64,000 bases of DNA from Chitinophagales bacterium. GTDB taxonomy: Bacteria; Bacteroidota; Bacteroidia; Chitinophagales; Chitinophagaceae. Below, piece by piece: positions 35,861 through 44,410 of the stretch. The stretch covers positions 1 to 64,000 of the forward strand of contig JAFLBN010000014.1 of assembly GCA_017303395.1 (NCBI GenBank), read 5' to 3'. A model generated the notes under the pieces. The model saw nothing but the letters and a program-made list of their open reading frames with translations, was not told the origin of the DNA and did no database searches. Numbering within the stretch: the first letter of the stretch is position 1; each line of letters begins with the position of its first letter. The position numbers and the translations under genes were made by a program.

Positions 35861-36280
35861 TTATGCAGGTATTTTTTCTTTGGTACGTTGTTCTAATACA
35901 AAATCGGTACCAAAGCTTAGCTTTTTAATAGCAGGGCTCTTTTTGTCTATTATCCTCCAGAAAGGGGCAATCTTGCTGACGGGCTTGCCCTTTTGGTATT
36001 CTTCATAAGCACTTTCTGCCACTATTCGCAGGAATATACCTGCTGTTACTGGGCACATAAACTCTGCATTATATTCTGCAGCAAGGTCTTTGCGCATCTG
36101 TTGCAATGTTGTAGCAGTACCTTTTGGTATGTGGCGTATATAGTCTGCCACTATATTGGGTGTGGCTATCAGCATGGTCGCCCCTGCCGGAATATCGGCA
36201 AAATCGTTTTCTACTTTTTTCACCTTAGGTTCCATGTCAGGATTCATCTTTTCTGTCCACGTTTTCTTTTTCGCTGTCAT
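35861..36280 (-). CDS. MGMT-family-like protein, unknown function
   Basis: A 139-residue basic protein. The middle part (IPKGTATTLQQMRKDLAAEYNAEFMCPVTAGIFLRIVAESAYEE) resembles the DNA-binding domain of O6-methylguanine methyltransferases (IPxGxxTTxxxI), and proteins with CPxTxGIF are annotated as MGMT-family. The active-site PCHR motif is absent, so alkyl transfer by the usual route is unlikely. A WRI segment may be the DNA contact. It might recognise damaged bases or bind DNA in another role. It begins 33 bp downstream of metF on the same strand, separated by a hairpin. Confidence 0.6.
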   Translation of the reverse strand: MTAKKKTWTEKMNPDMEPKVKKVENDFADIPAGATMLIATPNIVADYIRHIPKGTATTLQQMRKDLAAEYNAEFMCPVTAGIFLRIVAESAYEEYQKGKPVSKIAPFWRIIDKKSPAIKKLSFGTDFVLEQRTKEKIPA

Positions 36281-36302
36281 AGTAGTATATCTATTATGAA
36301 AT

Positions 36303-36326
36303 AAGGCTGTTGATTAAAACAGCCTT
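36303..36326 (-). terminator. Hairpin spanning the metF stop codon
   Basis: AAGGCTGTT (36303-36311) and AACAGCCTT (36318-36326) form a 9-bp stem whose 6-base loop contains the metF TAA (36314-36316). The downstream T-tract on the reverse strand is weak (ATTTC), so attenuation rather than full termination is possible. Confidence 0.6.
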
Positions 36327-37267
36327 TTCAATACATTATAAACAACCATTGGTTTGCCCAATGTGTAGAAGTGCAGTATCGGGATATTGTTTGCCAATAG
36401 GTCTTTGCACTGTGCATACAGCCATTCTTCACCAATCTTATCGCCTGCATCTGCAGATGTAGATTTCATGATTTCTTTTACCAGATCTACCGGTACTTCT
36501 ACATTAAAGAAGCTTGGTATCGTTGTTAATTGCTTCTTGGTAGTCAATGGTTTCAACCCCGGTACGATTGGTACATTAATACCAGCCTCTCTGCAACGAT
36601 TTACAAAATTGTAATAGTGTGCATTGTTAAAGAACATCTGAGTAGTGATGTAGTCTGCACCTAAATCTACTTTGCGTTTCAGGTAGTAAAGGTCTGTATC
36701 GGGGTTGGGCGATTCAAAGTGTTTTTCAGGATAGCCGGCAACGCCTATACAGAAGTCTGTTTTATATCCATCAATAATATCTTCTTCCAGATATTTGCCG
36801 CTATTCAGGTCTGCCACCTGTTTTACCAGTTCTTCGGCAAAGCGGTGGCCTTTAGGGTTGGCAATGAAAAACTTCTCATTAGCCGCCGCATCGCCGCGTA
36901 GTGCTAACACATTCTTTACGCCGAGGAAGTTGAGGTCTATCAGGGCGTTTTCAGTTTCTTCTTTAGTAAAGCCACCACATATCAGGTGTGGGATAGCCTC
37001 AATTTTATAGCGGTTCATCAACGCCGCACAAATACTTACTGTGCCCGGGCGTTTACGAATTTCAATCTGTTCAAAAGAGCCGTCGGGCCTTTTCTTCAAA
37101 ACCTGCTCTGCACGGTGGTAAGTAACATTTACGAATGCGGGTTTGAACTCCATCAATGGATCCAGATGATCGAAGATAGAATCTATGCCGCGTCCTTTGG
37201 TCGGTGGTAGTATCTCCAAAGATATAATGGGGCTGCTCGCCGTAGATAAGTGTTCTGTAACTTTCAT
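36314..37267 (-). CDS. metF: 5,10-methylenetetrahydrofolate reductase MetF
   Basis: FAD enzyme that makes 5-methyltetrahydrofolate for methionine synthesis. The barrel start SLEILPPTKGRGIDSIF, FVNVTYH, HLICGGFTKEETENALIDLNFLGVKNVLALRGD and the substrate region GADYITTQMFFNN are diagnostic. Length 317. The start at 37267 lies 6 bases after a TAnnTTTG element, which implies an almost leaderless transcript; no riboswitch fits in that space. Confidence 0.94.
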   Translation of the reverse strand: MKVTEHLSTASSPIISLEILPPTKGRGIDSIFDHLDPLMEFKPAFVNVTYHRAEQVLKKRPDGSFEQIEIRKRPGTVSICAALMNRYKIEAIPHLICGGFTKEETENALIDLNFLGVKNVLALRGDAAANEKFFIANPKGHRFAEELVKQVADLNSGKYLEEDIIDGYKTDFCIGVAGYPEKHFESPNPDTDLYYLKRKVDLGADYITTQMFFNNAHYYNFVNRCREAGINVPIVPGLKPLTTKKQLTTIPSFFNVEVPVDLVKEIMKSTSADAGDKIGEEWLYAQCKDLLANNIPILHFYTLGKPMVVYNVLKRLF

Positions 37268-37273
37268 GACGGG

Positions 37274-37281
37274 CAAAAATA
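37274..37281 (-). promoter_or_regulatory. -7 promoter element of metF
   Basis: TATTTTTG on the reverse strand, exact TAnnTTTG, ends 6 bases before the metF ATG. Confidence 0.55.
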
Positions 37282-37388
37282 GTTAACCTTCTACTATTTT
37301 ATGCTATTGTTTATACTTAAAGACCTGAAACAAGCGTTTTCATACATTACATAAAAAGGCATTTGGCCAATAATACAGGGCAGAATGC

Positions 37389-37396
37389 TATTTTTG
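37389..37396 (+). promoter_or_regulatory. -7 promoter element of lptB
   Basis: TATTTTTG matches TAnnTTTG, 16 bases before the TTG start at 37413. Confidence 0.55.
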
Positions 37397-37412
37397 CAAC
37401 AAAGAACAGGTT

Positions 37413-38174
37413 TTGAGTACAAACAGGTTACAGATTACCACAAAAGGACTAATAAAACGCTATCGTAGCCGTACGGTGGTGAATAACGTGTCTTTCGAGG
37501 TAAACCAGGGAGAAATAGTGGGTTTGCTGGGGCCTAACGGGGCCGGTAAAACAACATCGTTTTACATGGTGGTAGGCCTTGTAAAGCCCGATGAAGGGGA
37601 AGTGTACCTGAACGACCTGAATATTACCGACCTGCCCATGTATAAGCGTGCCCAGATGGGTATCGGTTATCTGCCGCAGGAAGCCTCGGTATTTCGTAAA
37701 CTGAGTGTGGAAGACAACATCAGTGCGGTACTTGAAATGACGAAGCTGACAAAAGGGGAGCAGCAGAAAAAGCTGGAATCGCTGTTGGAAGAGTTTCGCC
37801 TGACGCATGTGCGCAAAAGCCCGGGAGATGTATTGAGTGGTGGTGAGCGTAGGCGTACAGAGATAGCCCGTGCACTGGCAGTAGATCCTAAGTTTATATT
37901 ACTTGACGAACCATTTGCAGGTATCGACCCGATAGCTGTAGAGGATATTCAAACCATAGTAGCCCGCCTTAAATTTAAAAACATCGGTATCCTGATTACA
38001 GACCACAACGTACAGGAGACGCTTTCTATCACAGACCGTGCATACCTGCTTTTTGAAGGTAAAATACTGAAAGCAGGTGTGGCAGAAGAGCTGGCAGCCG
38101 ATGAACAAGTGCGTAAAGTGTACCTCGGCCAGCATTTTGAGCTGAAACGCAAGGATTACACACAGCAGATCTGA
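37413..38174 (+). CDS. lptB: LPS export ATPase LptB
   Basis: Cytoplasmic ATPase that drives LPS extraction from the inner membrane with LptFG. Walker [21 protein letters not shown]-loop [19 protein letters not shown], signature [16 protein letters not shown], Walker [21 protein letters not shown] and switch [12 protein letters not shown] are those of LptB rather than of general importers. Start is TTG at 37413, preceded by AACAGG; there is no earlier usable ATG. Length 253. The LPS receptor LptD is also in this window. Confidence 0.92.
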   Translation: MSTNRLQITTKGLIKRYRSRTVVNNVSFEVNQGEIVGLLGPNGAGKTTSFYMVVGLVKPDEGEVYLNDLNITDLPMYKRAQMGIGYLPQEASVFRKLSVEDNISAVLEMTKLTKGEQQKKLESLLEEFRLTHVRKSPGDVLSGGERRRTEIARALAVDPKFILLDEPFAGIDPIAVEDIQTIVARLKFKNIGILITDHNVQETLSITDRAYLLFEGKILKAGVAEELAADEQVRKVYLGQHFELKRKDYTQQI

Positions 38175-38247
38175 TAGGATTTTGAGGGCACACAAGTGCC
38201 AAAAGCTTCGGAAAACGGAATTATATTTTTATTTTAGGATTTGAAAG

Positions 38248-39762
38248 ATGAGCATCATTAGCCCGGCTATAAAAGGATATATGAAGTTGCGCCTCAGCGC
38301 AATAGACAACTTCATGCACAATCCGGTAGATACGCAGCAGCAGGTTTTTAACAACCTGATAGGCTCTGCGCAGTTTACGGAGTATGGCAAAAAGTACGGG
38401 TTTGATAAAATAAACAGCAGTGCCGACTACAAAAAGGCTGTGCCTATTAATGATTACGATACGCTAAAGCCCTACATCCAGCGCATACTGGAGGGGGAAC
38501 AGAATATACTCTGGCCTTCGCCTATCAACTGGTTTGCCAAATCGAGCGGTACTACCAGCGATAAGAGCAAGTTTATACCAATCAGCAAAGAATCGCTGGA
38601 CGAAAACCACTATAAAGGTGGAAAGGATGTACTGACGCTGTACCTGAAACAATTCCCTGATTCAAAGATGATGTCGGGCAAATGCCTGACGATTGGTGGC
38701 AGCCACCAGATAAACCAACTGAATGCTGATTCTTTCTTTGGCGATCTGTCTGCAGTAATGCTGCAAAACATGCCATACTATGCACAGACTATCCGTACGC
38801 CCGATTTGTCTATCGCATTGATGGACGAGTGGGAGCAGAAGATAGAAATGATGGCACATACCACTATACAGGAAAACGTTACCTACATAGCAGGTGTGCC
38901 TACATGGACGATAGTGCTCATCAAACGAATACTTGAAATATCGGGAGCAAGTAACCTGCAGGAGGTATGGCCCAACCTGGAGCTATACATACATGGTGGT
39001 GTAAGCTTCAAACCATACAGAGAGCAGTTCCAGAAATTCATTCCATCTCCTTCAATGCATTACTATGAAACGTACAATGCATCCGAAGGTTTCTTTGCCG
39101 CACAAGACCATAGCGAAGCAGACGGTATGCTGCTGTTTTTGAATCACGGTATCTACTACGAGTTTATGCCGATGGAAGAATACGGAAAGGAAAATCCGCA
39201 AACACTAAGCCTGAAAGAAGTAGAGCTGAATAAAAACTATGCATTGGTGCTGAATACCAATTGTGGTTTGTGGCGCTATCTGGTAGGCGATACCATACAG
39301 TTTACATCACGCAATCCATTCAGGATAAAAGTGAGTGGAAGGTTGAAGCATTTTATCAATGCTTTTGGTGAAGAAGTGATTGTAGATAACAGCGACCATG
39401 CCATAGCCGAGGCTTGTAAGATAACAGGTGCTGTAGTAAACGACTATTCTGCCGCACCTGTATATATGACGGGAGACAGCAATGGGGCGCACGAATGGAT
39501 AATAGAATTTGACAATCTTCCTTGTCCGCTGAATGTGTTTACAGAAGCAATGGACAAAGCACTGCAAAAAGTAAACAGCGACTACGAAGCAAAGCGTCAT
39601 AAAGACATCGCATTGCGTATTCCTATAGTGCATGTAATGCCAAAAGACGGCTTTAAACAATGGCTGAAAGATAAAGGCAAGCTTGGCGGACAGCATAAAG
39701 TGCCACGCCTGAGCAATGAGCGTAAGTATCTGGAAGAAATGCTGCCATATACTAAACAATAA
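38248..39762 (+). CDS. GH3-family acyl-acid-amide-synthetase-like protein
   Basis: A 504-residue protein of the GH3 auxin-responsive family. In plants GH3 enzymes adenylate a carboxylic acid and join it to an amino acid. ATP-site features are seen: FAKSSGTTSDKSKFIPIS (motif I), YNASEGFFAAQ (motif II, YxASEG) and YRLVGD-like WRYLVGDTIQFTS (motif III). The bacterial substrate is unknown. A TauE/SafE transporter follows after only 14 bp, so the two are likely in one operon. Confidence 0.88.
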   Translation: MSIISPAIKGYMKLRLSAIDNFMHNPVDTQQQVFNNLIGSAQFTEYGKKYGFDKINSSADYKKAVPINDYDTLKPYIQRILEGEQNILWPSPINWFAKSSGTTSDKSKFIPISKESLDENHYKGGKDVLTLYLKQFPDSKMMSGKCLTIGGSHQINQLNADSFFGDLSAVMLQNMPYYAQTIRTPDLSIALMDEWEQKIEMMAHTTIQENVTYIAGVPTWTIVLIKRILEISGASNLQEVWPNLELYIHGGVSFKPYREQFQKFIPSPSMHYYETYNASEGFFAAQDHSEADGMLLFLNHGIYYEFMPMEEYGKENPQTLSLKEVELNKNYALVLNTNCGLWRYLVGDTIQFTSRNPFRIKVSGRLKHFINAFGEEVIVDNSDHAIAEACKITGAVVNDYSAAPVYMTGDSNGAHEWIIEFDNLPCPLNVFTEAMDKALQKVNSDYEAKRHKDIALRIPIVHVMPKDGFKQWLKDKGKLGGQHKVPRLSNERKYLEEMLPYTKQ

Positions 39763-39776
39763 TCTCAACTATATAG

Positions 39777-40505
39777 ATGGACTTCTCTTTTTTATTGTTC
39801 CTGCTACTATCGCTTTTGGCAGAAGTACTGGGAACAGTAGGAGGTTTTGGCTCTTCTGTATTCTTTGTACCATTCGCTAATATTTTTATCGATTTTAAAT
39901 CTGTACTTGGGGTAACGGCAGTGTTCCACCTATCCAGCAATATCTCAAAGCTGCTGTTGTTTAAAGATGGGCTTGACAAAAGGTTGCTTGCCTATATAGG
40001 TATACCTGCTGTGGTGTTTGTAATAATAGGTGGTATACTTAGTAAGTATATAGATGAAACTGTACTTAAACTTTCATTCGCAATATTTATAATTGTAACA
40101 AGTCTTTTCTTTCTGCTGTTCAAAAACTTCGTTATCAGGGCCACCAACAGGAATGCAATAGCAGGGGGCACTATGTCGGGTTTTCTGGCAGGTGTGTTAG
40201 GTACAGGCGGTGCAGTGCGCGGGCTTACGATGGTTGCCTTCAATATTGAGAAATCAGTTTTTGTGGCTACCTCAGCAGCTATAGATTTTGCGGTAGATTT
40301 TTCACGAACGGTTGTTTATTTCTTTAATGGCTATATACGTGCAGAGCACACCAAGTATATGGTTGGTTTGCTGGTTATAGGTTTTGTCGGCTCATGGATA
40401 GGCAAGCAGGTATTGCAACGTATATCGCAACAGTGGTTTAAAACTATCGTGTTACTGTTATTATTAGCTGTCGGGCTTTATTCACTGGCAATGGGCTTGT
40501 CTTAA
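39777..40505 (+). CDS. TauE/SafE family membrane exporter
   Basis: A 242-residue inner-membrane protein with about seven to eight hydrophobic helices. It has the two repeated family motifs, EVLGTVGGFGSSVFFVPF near the N-terminus and GFLAGVLGTGGAVRG in the second half. Members move sulfite, sulfoacetate or other small organic anions. It follows the GH3 gene by 14 bp. Its TAA overlaps the stop codon of the opposing gene (40502-40505). Confidence 0.85.
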   Translation: MDFSFLLFLLLSLLAEVLGTVGGFGSSVFFVPFANIFIDFKSVLGVTAVFHLSSNISKLLLFKDGLDKRLLAYIGIPAVVFVIIGGILSKYIDETVLKLSFAIFIIVTSLFFLLFKNFVIRATNRNAIAGGTMSGFLAGVLGTGGAVRGLTMVAFNIEKSVFVATSAAIDFAVDFSRTVVYFFNGYIRAEHTKYMVGLLVIGFVGSWIGKQVLQRISQQWFKTIVLLLLLAVGLYSLAMGLS

Positions 40506-40906
40506 TCTGTCTTATTTAAAGCAACATAGTCTTTTACTAAAGAGTCTGCCTGATATTTTTTCTGTATACGGCCTATCAATACTTTTTCGTTAATAATCCA
40601 TATGCCATGTGTACAGTATTGCAAGCTGTCATCATCAGGATGTACAACCTGTATGCTTGAATGAGATAGCATCTCGTCATCGGGAAAATTATTGATGCCA
40701 TTCCTTAATAAACATTGTTCTTCCGGCACCAGTAATATTACTTTCTTGTTATGGCTTATTTCGTTTACATAATCTGCAATCTCTTCTGCAATGGCTTCCC
40801 GGCTATGTGTTTTTGATATAAGATGCCAACTGGCTTTCTGTTCAGGAAGTATGAATAAAAATGCGGTACAAAATGTAATTCCGGTTAAAATGAGTTTCGG
40901 TATCAT
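40502..40906 (-). CDS. Unknown protein with N-terminal membrane or signal segment
   Basis: A 134-residue protein that I do not recognise. With the start at 40906 it begins MIPKLILTGITFCTAFLFIL, a signal or anchor helix, followed by a mixed alpha-beta domain (KVILLVPEEQCLLRNGINNFPDDE, IQVVHPDDDSLQYC). An in-frame ATG at 41011 would put 35 hydrophilic residues before the helix and is less likely. Its stop codon overlaps that of the TauE/SafE gene on the other strand. Confidence 0.55.
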   Translation of the reverse strand: MIPKLILTGITFCTAFLFILPEQKASWHLISKTHSREAIAEEIADYVNEISHNKKVILLVPEEQCLLRNGINNFPDDEMLSHSSIQVVHPDDDSLQYCTHGIWIINEKVLIGRIQKKYQADSLVKDYVALNKTD

Positions 40907-41033
40907 ACTTAGGATATTAGGTATTGATATAGACAGTCTTATACTGTACGTGGGTTGGGAATAGTATTTTGAAACATGCCTGCAATCATTGTTTTTGGTG
41001 ATGTCTGTCATATTTCAGGCATACAACATTGGA

Positions 41034-41041
41034 TAGGTTTG
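41034..41041 (+). promoter_or_regulatory. -7 promoter element of the coiled-coil protein gene
   Basis: TAGGTTTG matches TAnnTTTG, 20 bases before the ATG at 41062. Confidence 0.5.
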
Positions 41042-41061
41042 CTATATAAAACAATCACATT

Positions 41062-41451
41062 ATGGCAACTACACAAACCAGCATCAAGCACCTGACTAAT
41101 GAGCATAACGATTGGCTGCGCGGACTGAGCTTTTATAAAGATGAATTACAAATTCTGAAAAACAGGCTTACGGAAGTAGCAGGTAAGAACACAGGAAGCG
41201 AAGCAGCAAATATGATGAACCACTACGAAAATCAGGTAACACTGCAAACAACCAACATCGATACATTAAGGCATGATATCAATACCAATCTGGAAACAAT
41301 TGCCGAGCAATTGAATGATAACACACCGGGGTATATAGATACAAAGCTGGTTGAAAAACACAACCTGCTTCGCGATAGCTATTTCACACAAGAGAAACTA
41401 GTGAATGAGCTGCGCCATGAATTCAATCGCTTTGCAGCAAAATGGATGTAA
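41062..41451 (+). CDS. Unknown helical coiled-coil protein
   Basis: A 129-residue soluble protein, almost entirely helical, with heptad-like stretches (YKDELQILKNRLTEVAGKN, TTNIDTLRHDINTNLETIAEQL, LVNELRHEFNRFAAKWM). No signal peptide, membrane helix or catalytic motif is seen. It is flanked by its own promoter element and a terminator, so it is a real single-gene unit. Function unknown. Confidence 0.65.
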   Translation: MATTQTSIKHLTNEHNDWLRGLSFYKDELQILKNRLTEVAGKNTGSEAANMMNHYENQVTLQTTNIDTLRHDINTNLETIAEQLNDNTPGYIDTKLVEKHNLLRDSYFTQEKLVNELRHEFNRFAAKWM

Positions 41452-41479
41452 TACTAAAATAAATATTGTTTCATGACTT

Positions 41480-41508
41480 ACTGCTCCGCACATAAAAGGC
41501 GGGGCAGT
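41480..41508. terminator. Terminator between the coiled-coil gene and engB
   Basis: ACTGCTCCGC (41480-41489) pairs with GCGGGGCAGT (41499-41508), with one G-T pair, between converging genes. It is followed by TTATTTATGG on the plus strand. Confidence 0.75.
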
Positions 41509-41512
41509 TTAT

Positions 41513-42139
41513 TTATGGTTGTTCTTGTTCCTTCATTTCTTCTTCATACTGGTCGTTCAATTCGCCAATATAAGAGAGCATCTCTTTGCGCCCCAGAAAC
41601 TTGATGGTGCTTGTTACAAAGCTGCGTGGTATAAACTCCCATTCCTGACGCATGGTCTCTATAAAGTGTCGTACGTTCTTCGCTGCCTCGCGTTGGGTGC
41701 TTTTATCTGCTTTGGTAAATACCATGTTGAAAGGAATACCCCATTCGCCCAGCTTGCGCAAAAAAGCAAGATCCAGCTCCTGAGGTTTGTGGCGGCTGTC
41801 TATCAGCACAAAAACTGTTACAAGATTTTCCCTTTTTTGCAGGTAATTGCTAATCATTTTCTCCCACGAAGCGCGTTGCGATTGCGATACTTTGGCATAG
41901 CCATACCCTGGCAAATCGACCAGATACCATGAATCGTTGATGATAAAATGGTTGATAAGCTGGGTTTTGCCCGGGCTGGCAGATGTTTTTGCCAGCTTTG
42001 TCTGGTTGGTAATCATGTTAATAAGCGACGACTTACCGACGTTTGAGCGGCCAATGAAGGCATACTCCGGTCTATCGGGCTTAGGACAGTCCTCAACTTT
42101 GGGGCTGCTTATCAAATATTTTGCAGAACGTATTTCCAT
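41513..42139 (-). CDS. engB: Ribosome biogenesis GTPase EngB (YsxC/YihA)
   Basis: GTPase needed for 50S subunit assembly. G1 IGRSNVGKSSL, G3 DLPGYGYAK, G4 TKAD and G5 TSTIKFLGR are all in order, and length (208) fits the family. The start at 42139 is chosen because residues before it are unconserved and would overlap the divergent ubiE promoter. It lies 29 bp from the ubiE start on the other strand. Confidence 0.93.
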   Translation of the reverse strand: MEIRSAKYLISSPKVEDCPKPDRPEYAFIGRSNVGKSSLINMITNQTKLAKTSASPGKTQLINHFIINDSWYLVDLPGYGYAKVSQSQRASWEKMISNYLQKRENLVTVFVLIDSRHKPQELDLAFLRKLGEWGIPFNMVFTKADKSTQREAAKNVRHFIETMRQEWEFIPRSFVTSTIKFLGRKEMLSYIGELNDQYEEEMKEQEQP

Positions 42140-42154
42140 TAGTATAGCATACCG

Positions 42155-42162
42155 TACTTTTG
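42155..42162 (+). promoter_or_regulatory. -7 promoter element of ubiE/menG
   Basis: TACTTTTG matches TAnnTTTG and ends 6 bases before the ATG at 42169, so the transcript would be nearly leaderless. It lies in the 29-bp gap to engB. Confidence 0.55.
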
Positions 42163-42168
42163 CACCCG

Positions 42169-42921
42169 ATGCAAGCGGATAATAATAATAACCCAGCGGC
42201 CAAGGTGGTGCCTGATGCGGGTTCAAATTTAAGCAAGAAAGCGCAGGTTGCCGATATGTTTAATAACATAGCGGGTAAATATGACTTTCTGAACCATTTT
42301 TTATCGCTTGGTATAGATAAGGGCTGGCGAAAAAAAGCCATTGCTGAAGTGAGCAAGGTGAACCCCAAAACTATACTGGACGTGGCTACCGGCACGGCAG
42401 ACCTAGCCATTGCGGCTTCTCAACTGCAACCGGAAAAAATAATTGGGGTAGATATTGCCGATCAGATGCTGGAAGTAGGGCGCAGGAAAATAGTCGATAA
42501 TAATCTGGCAAAGATGATAACCCTGCAAAACGGCGATAGTGAGTCGATGCCATTTGCCGACAATAGTTTTGATGCGGTAACATGTGCATATGGTGTGCGC
42601 AATTTTGAGCACCTGGAAGCAGGGCTGAAGGAGATGAACCGTGTGATGCGTGCAGGCGGCAAGTTGGCAATATTGGAGTTTTCTCACCCCAAACAGTTTC
42701 CTGTAAAGCAACTGTATAAGTTTTACTTCAAGTATATATTGCCTACACTTGGCAAGTTGGTATCTAAACACAGCCGTGCATATACCTACCTGCCTGAGAG
42801 TGTAATGGCATTCCCTGAAGGAAAGGTATTCTGTGAAACACTGCAACGTTGCGGTTTTAAAGAAGCCAAAGCACGTCCGCTGACATTTGGTATTACAACG
42901 CTATATACCGCTACTAAATAG
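42169..42921 (+). CDS. ubiE: Demethylmenaquinone methyltransferase (UbiE/MenG)
   Basis: Last step of menaquinone synthesis: C-methylation of demethylmenaquinone with SAM. Motifs seen are NIAGKYDFLNHFLSLGIDKGWRKKAI, the SAM loop LDVATGTADLAI, GVDIADQMLEVGRRK and NSFDAVTCAYGVRNFEHLEAGLKEMNRVMRAGGKLAILEFSHP, diagnostic of UbiE/MenG. In Bacteroidota the quinone is menaquinone. Start is ATG 42169, with TTG 42160 possible but inside the promoter. Length 250. Ends at a shared terminator. Confidence 0.93.
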   Translation: MQADNNNNPAAKVVPDAGSNLSKKAQVADMFNNIAGKYDFLNHFLSLGIDKGWRKKAIAEVSKVNPKTILDVATGTADLAIAASQLQPEKIIGVDIADQMLEVGRRKIVDNNLAKMITLQNGDSESMPFADNSFDAVTCAYGVRNFEHLEAGLKEMNRVMRAGGKLAILEFSHPKQFPVKQLYKFYFKYILPTLGKLVSKHSRAYTYLPESVMAFPEGKVFCETLQRCGFKEAKARPLTFGITTLYTATK

Positions 42922-42938
42922 CCTGATAATAGTATTTA

Positions 42939-42976
42939 TAAGAAAGCCCCGCATATTGTTATGGGGGGCTTTCTTA
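42939..42976. terminator. Bidirectional terminator between ubiE and the beta-lactamase gene
   Basis: TAAGAAAGCCCC (42939-42950) pairs with GGGGCTTTCTTA (42965-42976), a perfect 12-bp stem with a 14-base loop between converging genes. Confidence 0.85.
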
Positions 42977-42992
42977 TGACGTATAGTAGTGA

Positions 42993-43847
42993 TTATTTTA
43001 TAGCACCTAACTCTTTCAATACTGCTTTTGTAATGTCAATACGTATTGCTTTCCAATCTTTTGTTGTATCATTTTTAGCGACATCAAAGTTCATTGCAAA
43101 GAAGTAAGGGTACATGCGCACGTCGCTCTTGTTCATAGACTTCTCGTGCTCTTTCACATGCTCTATTTTCTCTGCAAAGCCTACTACCCACATTACATCG
43201 TTATTTGCATTGCTGCCCCAGCCTGTTTTGTAGTATAGTTTATAGGCAGGTGTTTCTTCTTGCAGCATCAGGCTTTTTACAATGCGCTGTGTGCGCTCTG
43301 CAAATGGCAACTCTGCAAAATACATACGCTTCAGAAAGCCTACCTGCTCGTCTGCAGATATTTGCAGCGAATCGTTCAGCCAGAATTGGTCTATACCACC
43401 TTTCATGTTCTTATTACCATAATTGCTGGTATCCAGATAGTGTTGCATCAGATCAGGGCCTATGCGGCGAGCTATTTCCTGATAGTATGGTACAGCACTT
43501 ACTTTAAAAGCCTCGCGCATGTTCAGGTCTTTGTTCCATTCAGGCACTTCGCGTGTTACGCTATCCCATTTTATTGTCAGAGCTTCATCAGGAGCAACAG
43601 CGGTTTCCAGTGCTACCAGTGAATTGAATACCTTGAACGTAGAAGCAGGTGTAAAGCGTTGCAGGCAGCGCTCTTTGTTGTAGAAATATACCACCTCGTG
43701 ATTGTGCTCACGCACTATGAAACAGCCATTTTTGATGCCTTGTGCTTCGAAATGTTTGCCCCATTCAGGCTTATCATGAATCCTGTTGTCGCGGCAGGCA
43801 GTAAAAAACAAAACACTTAAAACGGATAATATTATTCTGAAACGCAT
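42993..43847 (-). CDS. Class D (OXA-type) beta-lactamase, lipoprotein
   Basis: A serine beta-lactamase of class D. The 284 residues have all active-site elements: S69-T-F-K72 (carboxylated Lys), S117-A-V119, Y143-G-N145, W156 in the omega loop, and K207-T-G-W210. The signal ends in FFTAC (Cys18), so the enzyme is a lipid-anchored periplasmic protein, a less common layout than soluble OXA enzymes. Spectrum cannot be predicted from motifs. A TAnnTTTG element lies 20 bases upstream, and no mobile element is nearby, so it appears to be an intrinsic chromosomal gene. Confidence 0.92.
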   Translation of the reverse strand: MRFRIILSVLSVLFFTACRDNRIHDKPEWGKHFEAQGIKNGCFIVREHNHEVVYFYNKERCLQRFTPASTFKVFNSLVALETAVAPDEALTIKWDSVTREVPEWNKDLNMREAFKVSAVPYYQEIARRIGPDLMQHYLDTSNYGNKNMKGGIDQFWLNDSLQISADEQVGFLKRMYFAELPFAERTQRIVKSLMLQEETPAYKLYYKTGWGSNANNDVMWVVGFAEKIEHVKEHEKSMNKSDVRMYPYFFAMNFDVAKNDTTKDWKAIRIDITKAVLKELGAIK

Positions 43848-43867
43848 ACAACTTGTAGTTGAGGGGG

Positions 43868-43875
43868 CAAAGATA
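43868..43875 (-). promoter_or_regulatory. -7 promoter element of the class D beta-lactamase gene
   Basis: TATCTTTG on the reverse strand matches TAnnTTTG, 20 bases before the ATG at 43847. Confidence 0.55.
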
Positions 43876-43918
43876 GGGTGAATAATAAGTAAGTTGTAAA
43901 TTGAACCAAATTATACCT

Positions 43919-44407
43919 ATGAAAAAAATATGGATACTGTTTATGTTTTTGCTGGTGGCAACCACAAATACTTACGCACAAAACGCAAAAATGCAGTACG
44001 ACGCACCTAAAGATATTCGTGTGATAGTAGGTAATTACTTTGTATATATGTCGTTGACGGATATTAAAGATGCATATATGGAACTGCCGAAAGCAGAGCA
44101 ACAGAAGTATGCCGAACTGATGGATATCCCGAATGGTGTAAAGGCAACCATCAACATCATACAAGGTAGCAAAGCGCAGGCAAGTATTATGGAACCCGTG
44201 GTGCAGCGCCATGTTGGGGGCTATTTGCTGAAGCAAGGTATGGCGTATATAGAAACCAAAGACGGTAAGAAAATAACTGAATTGCAGATAGAAGAAGGGC
44301 AACCGATGAAAGATGAAGCGGGCTTTGACGTGCGCCAGATAACCTGCTATGACCCTAAAACAAAGAAAACTGTTTTTACGGGCACTATCAATAATGTATT
44401 TAAGTAA
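43919..44407 (+). CDS. Unknown secreted protein
   Basis: A 162-residue exported protein with signal peptide MKKIWILFMFLLVATTNTYA. The mature part has alternating strands and a helix (MSLTDIKDAYMELPKAEQQKYAELM), and no recognised motif. Start 43919 is chosen over an ATG six codons earlier because it begins the signal peptide. It is divergent from the beta-lactamase gene (71 bp) and convergent with the M23 gene (3 bp between stops). Function unknown. Confidence 0.65.
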   Translation: MKKIWILFMFLLVATTNTYAQNAKMQYDAPKDIRVIVGNYFVYMSLTDIKDAYMELPKAEQQKYAELMDIPNGVKATINIIQGSKAQASIMEPVVQRHVGGYLLKQGMAYIETKDGKKITELQIEEGQPMKDEAGFDVRQITCYDPKTKKTVFTGTINNVFK

Positions 44408-44410
44408 GTA

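Noticed and set aside
40907-41011. Longer start (41011) for the unknown gene ending at 40502
   Set aside because: It would place 35 hydrophilic residues before a clear signal/anchor helix; the ATG at 40906 begins that helix.
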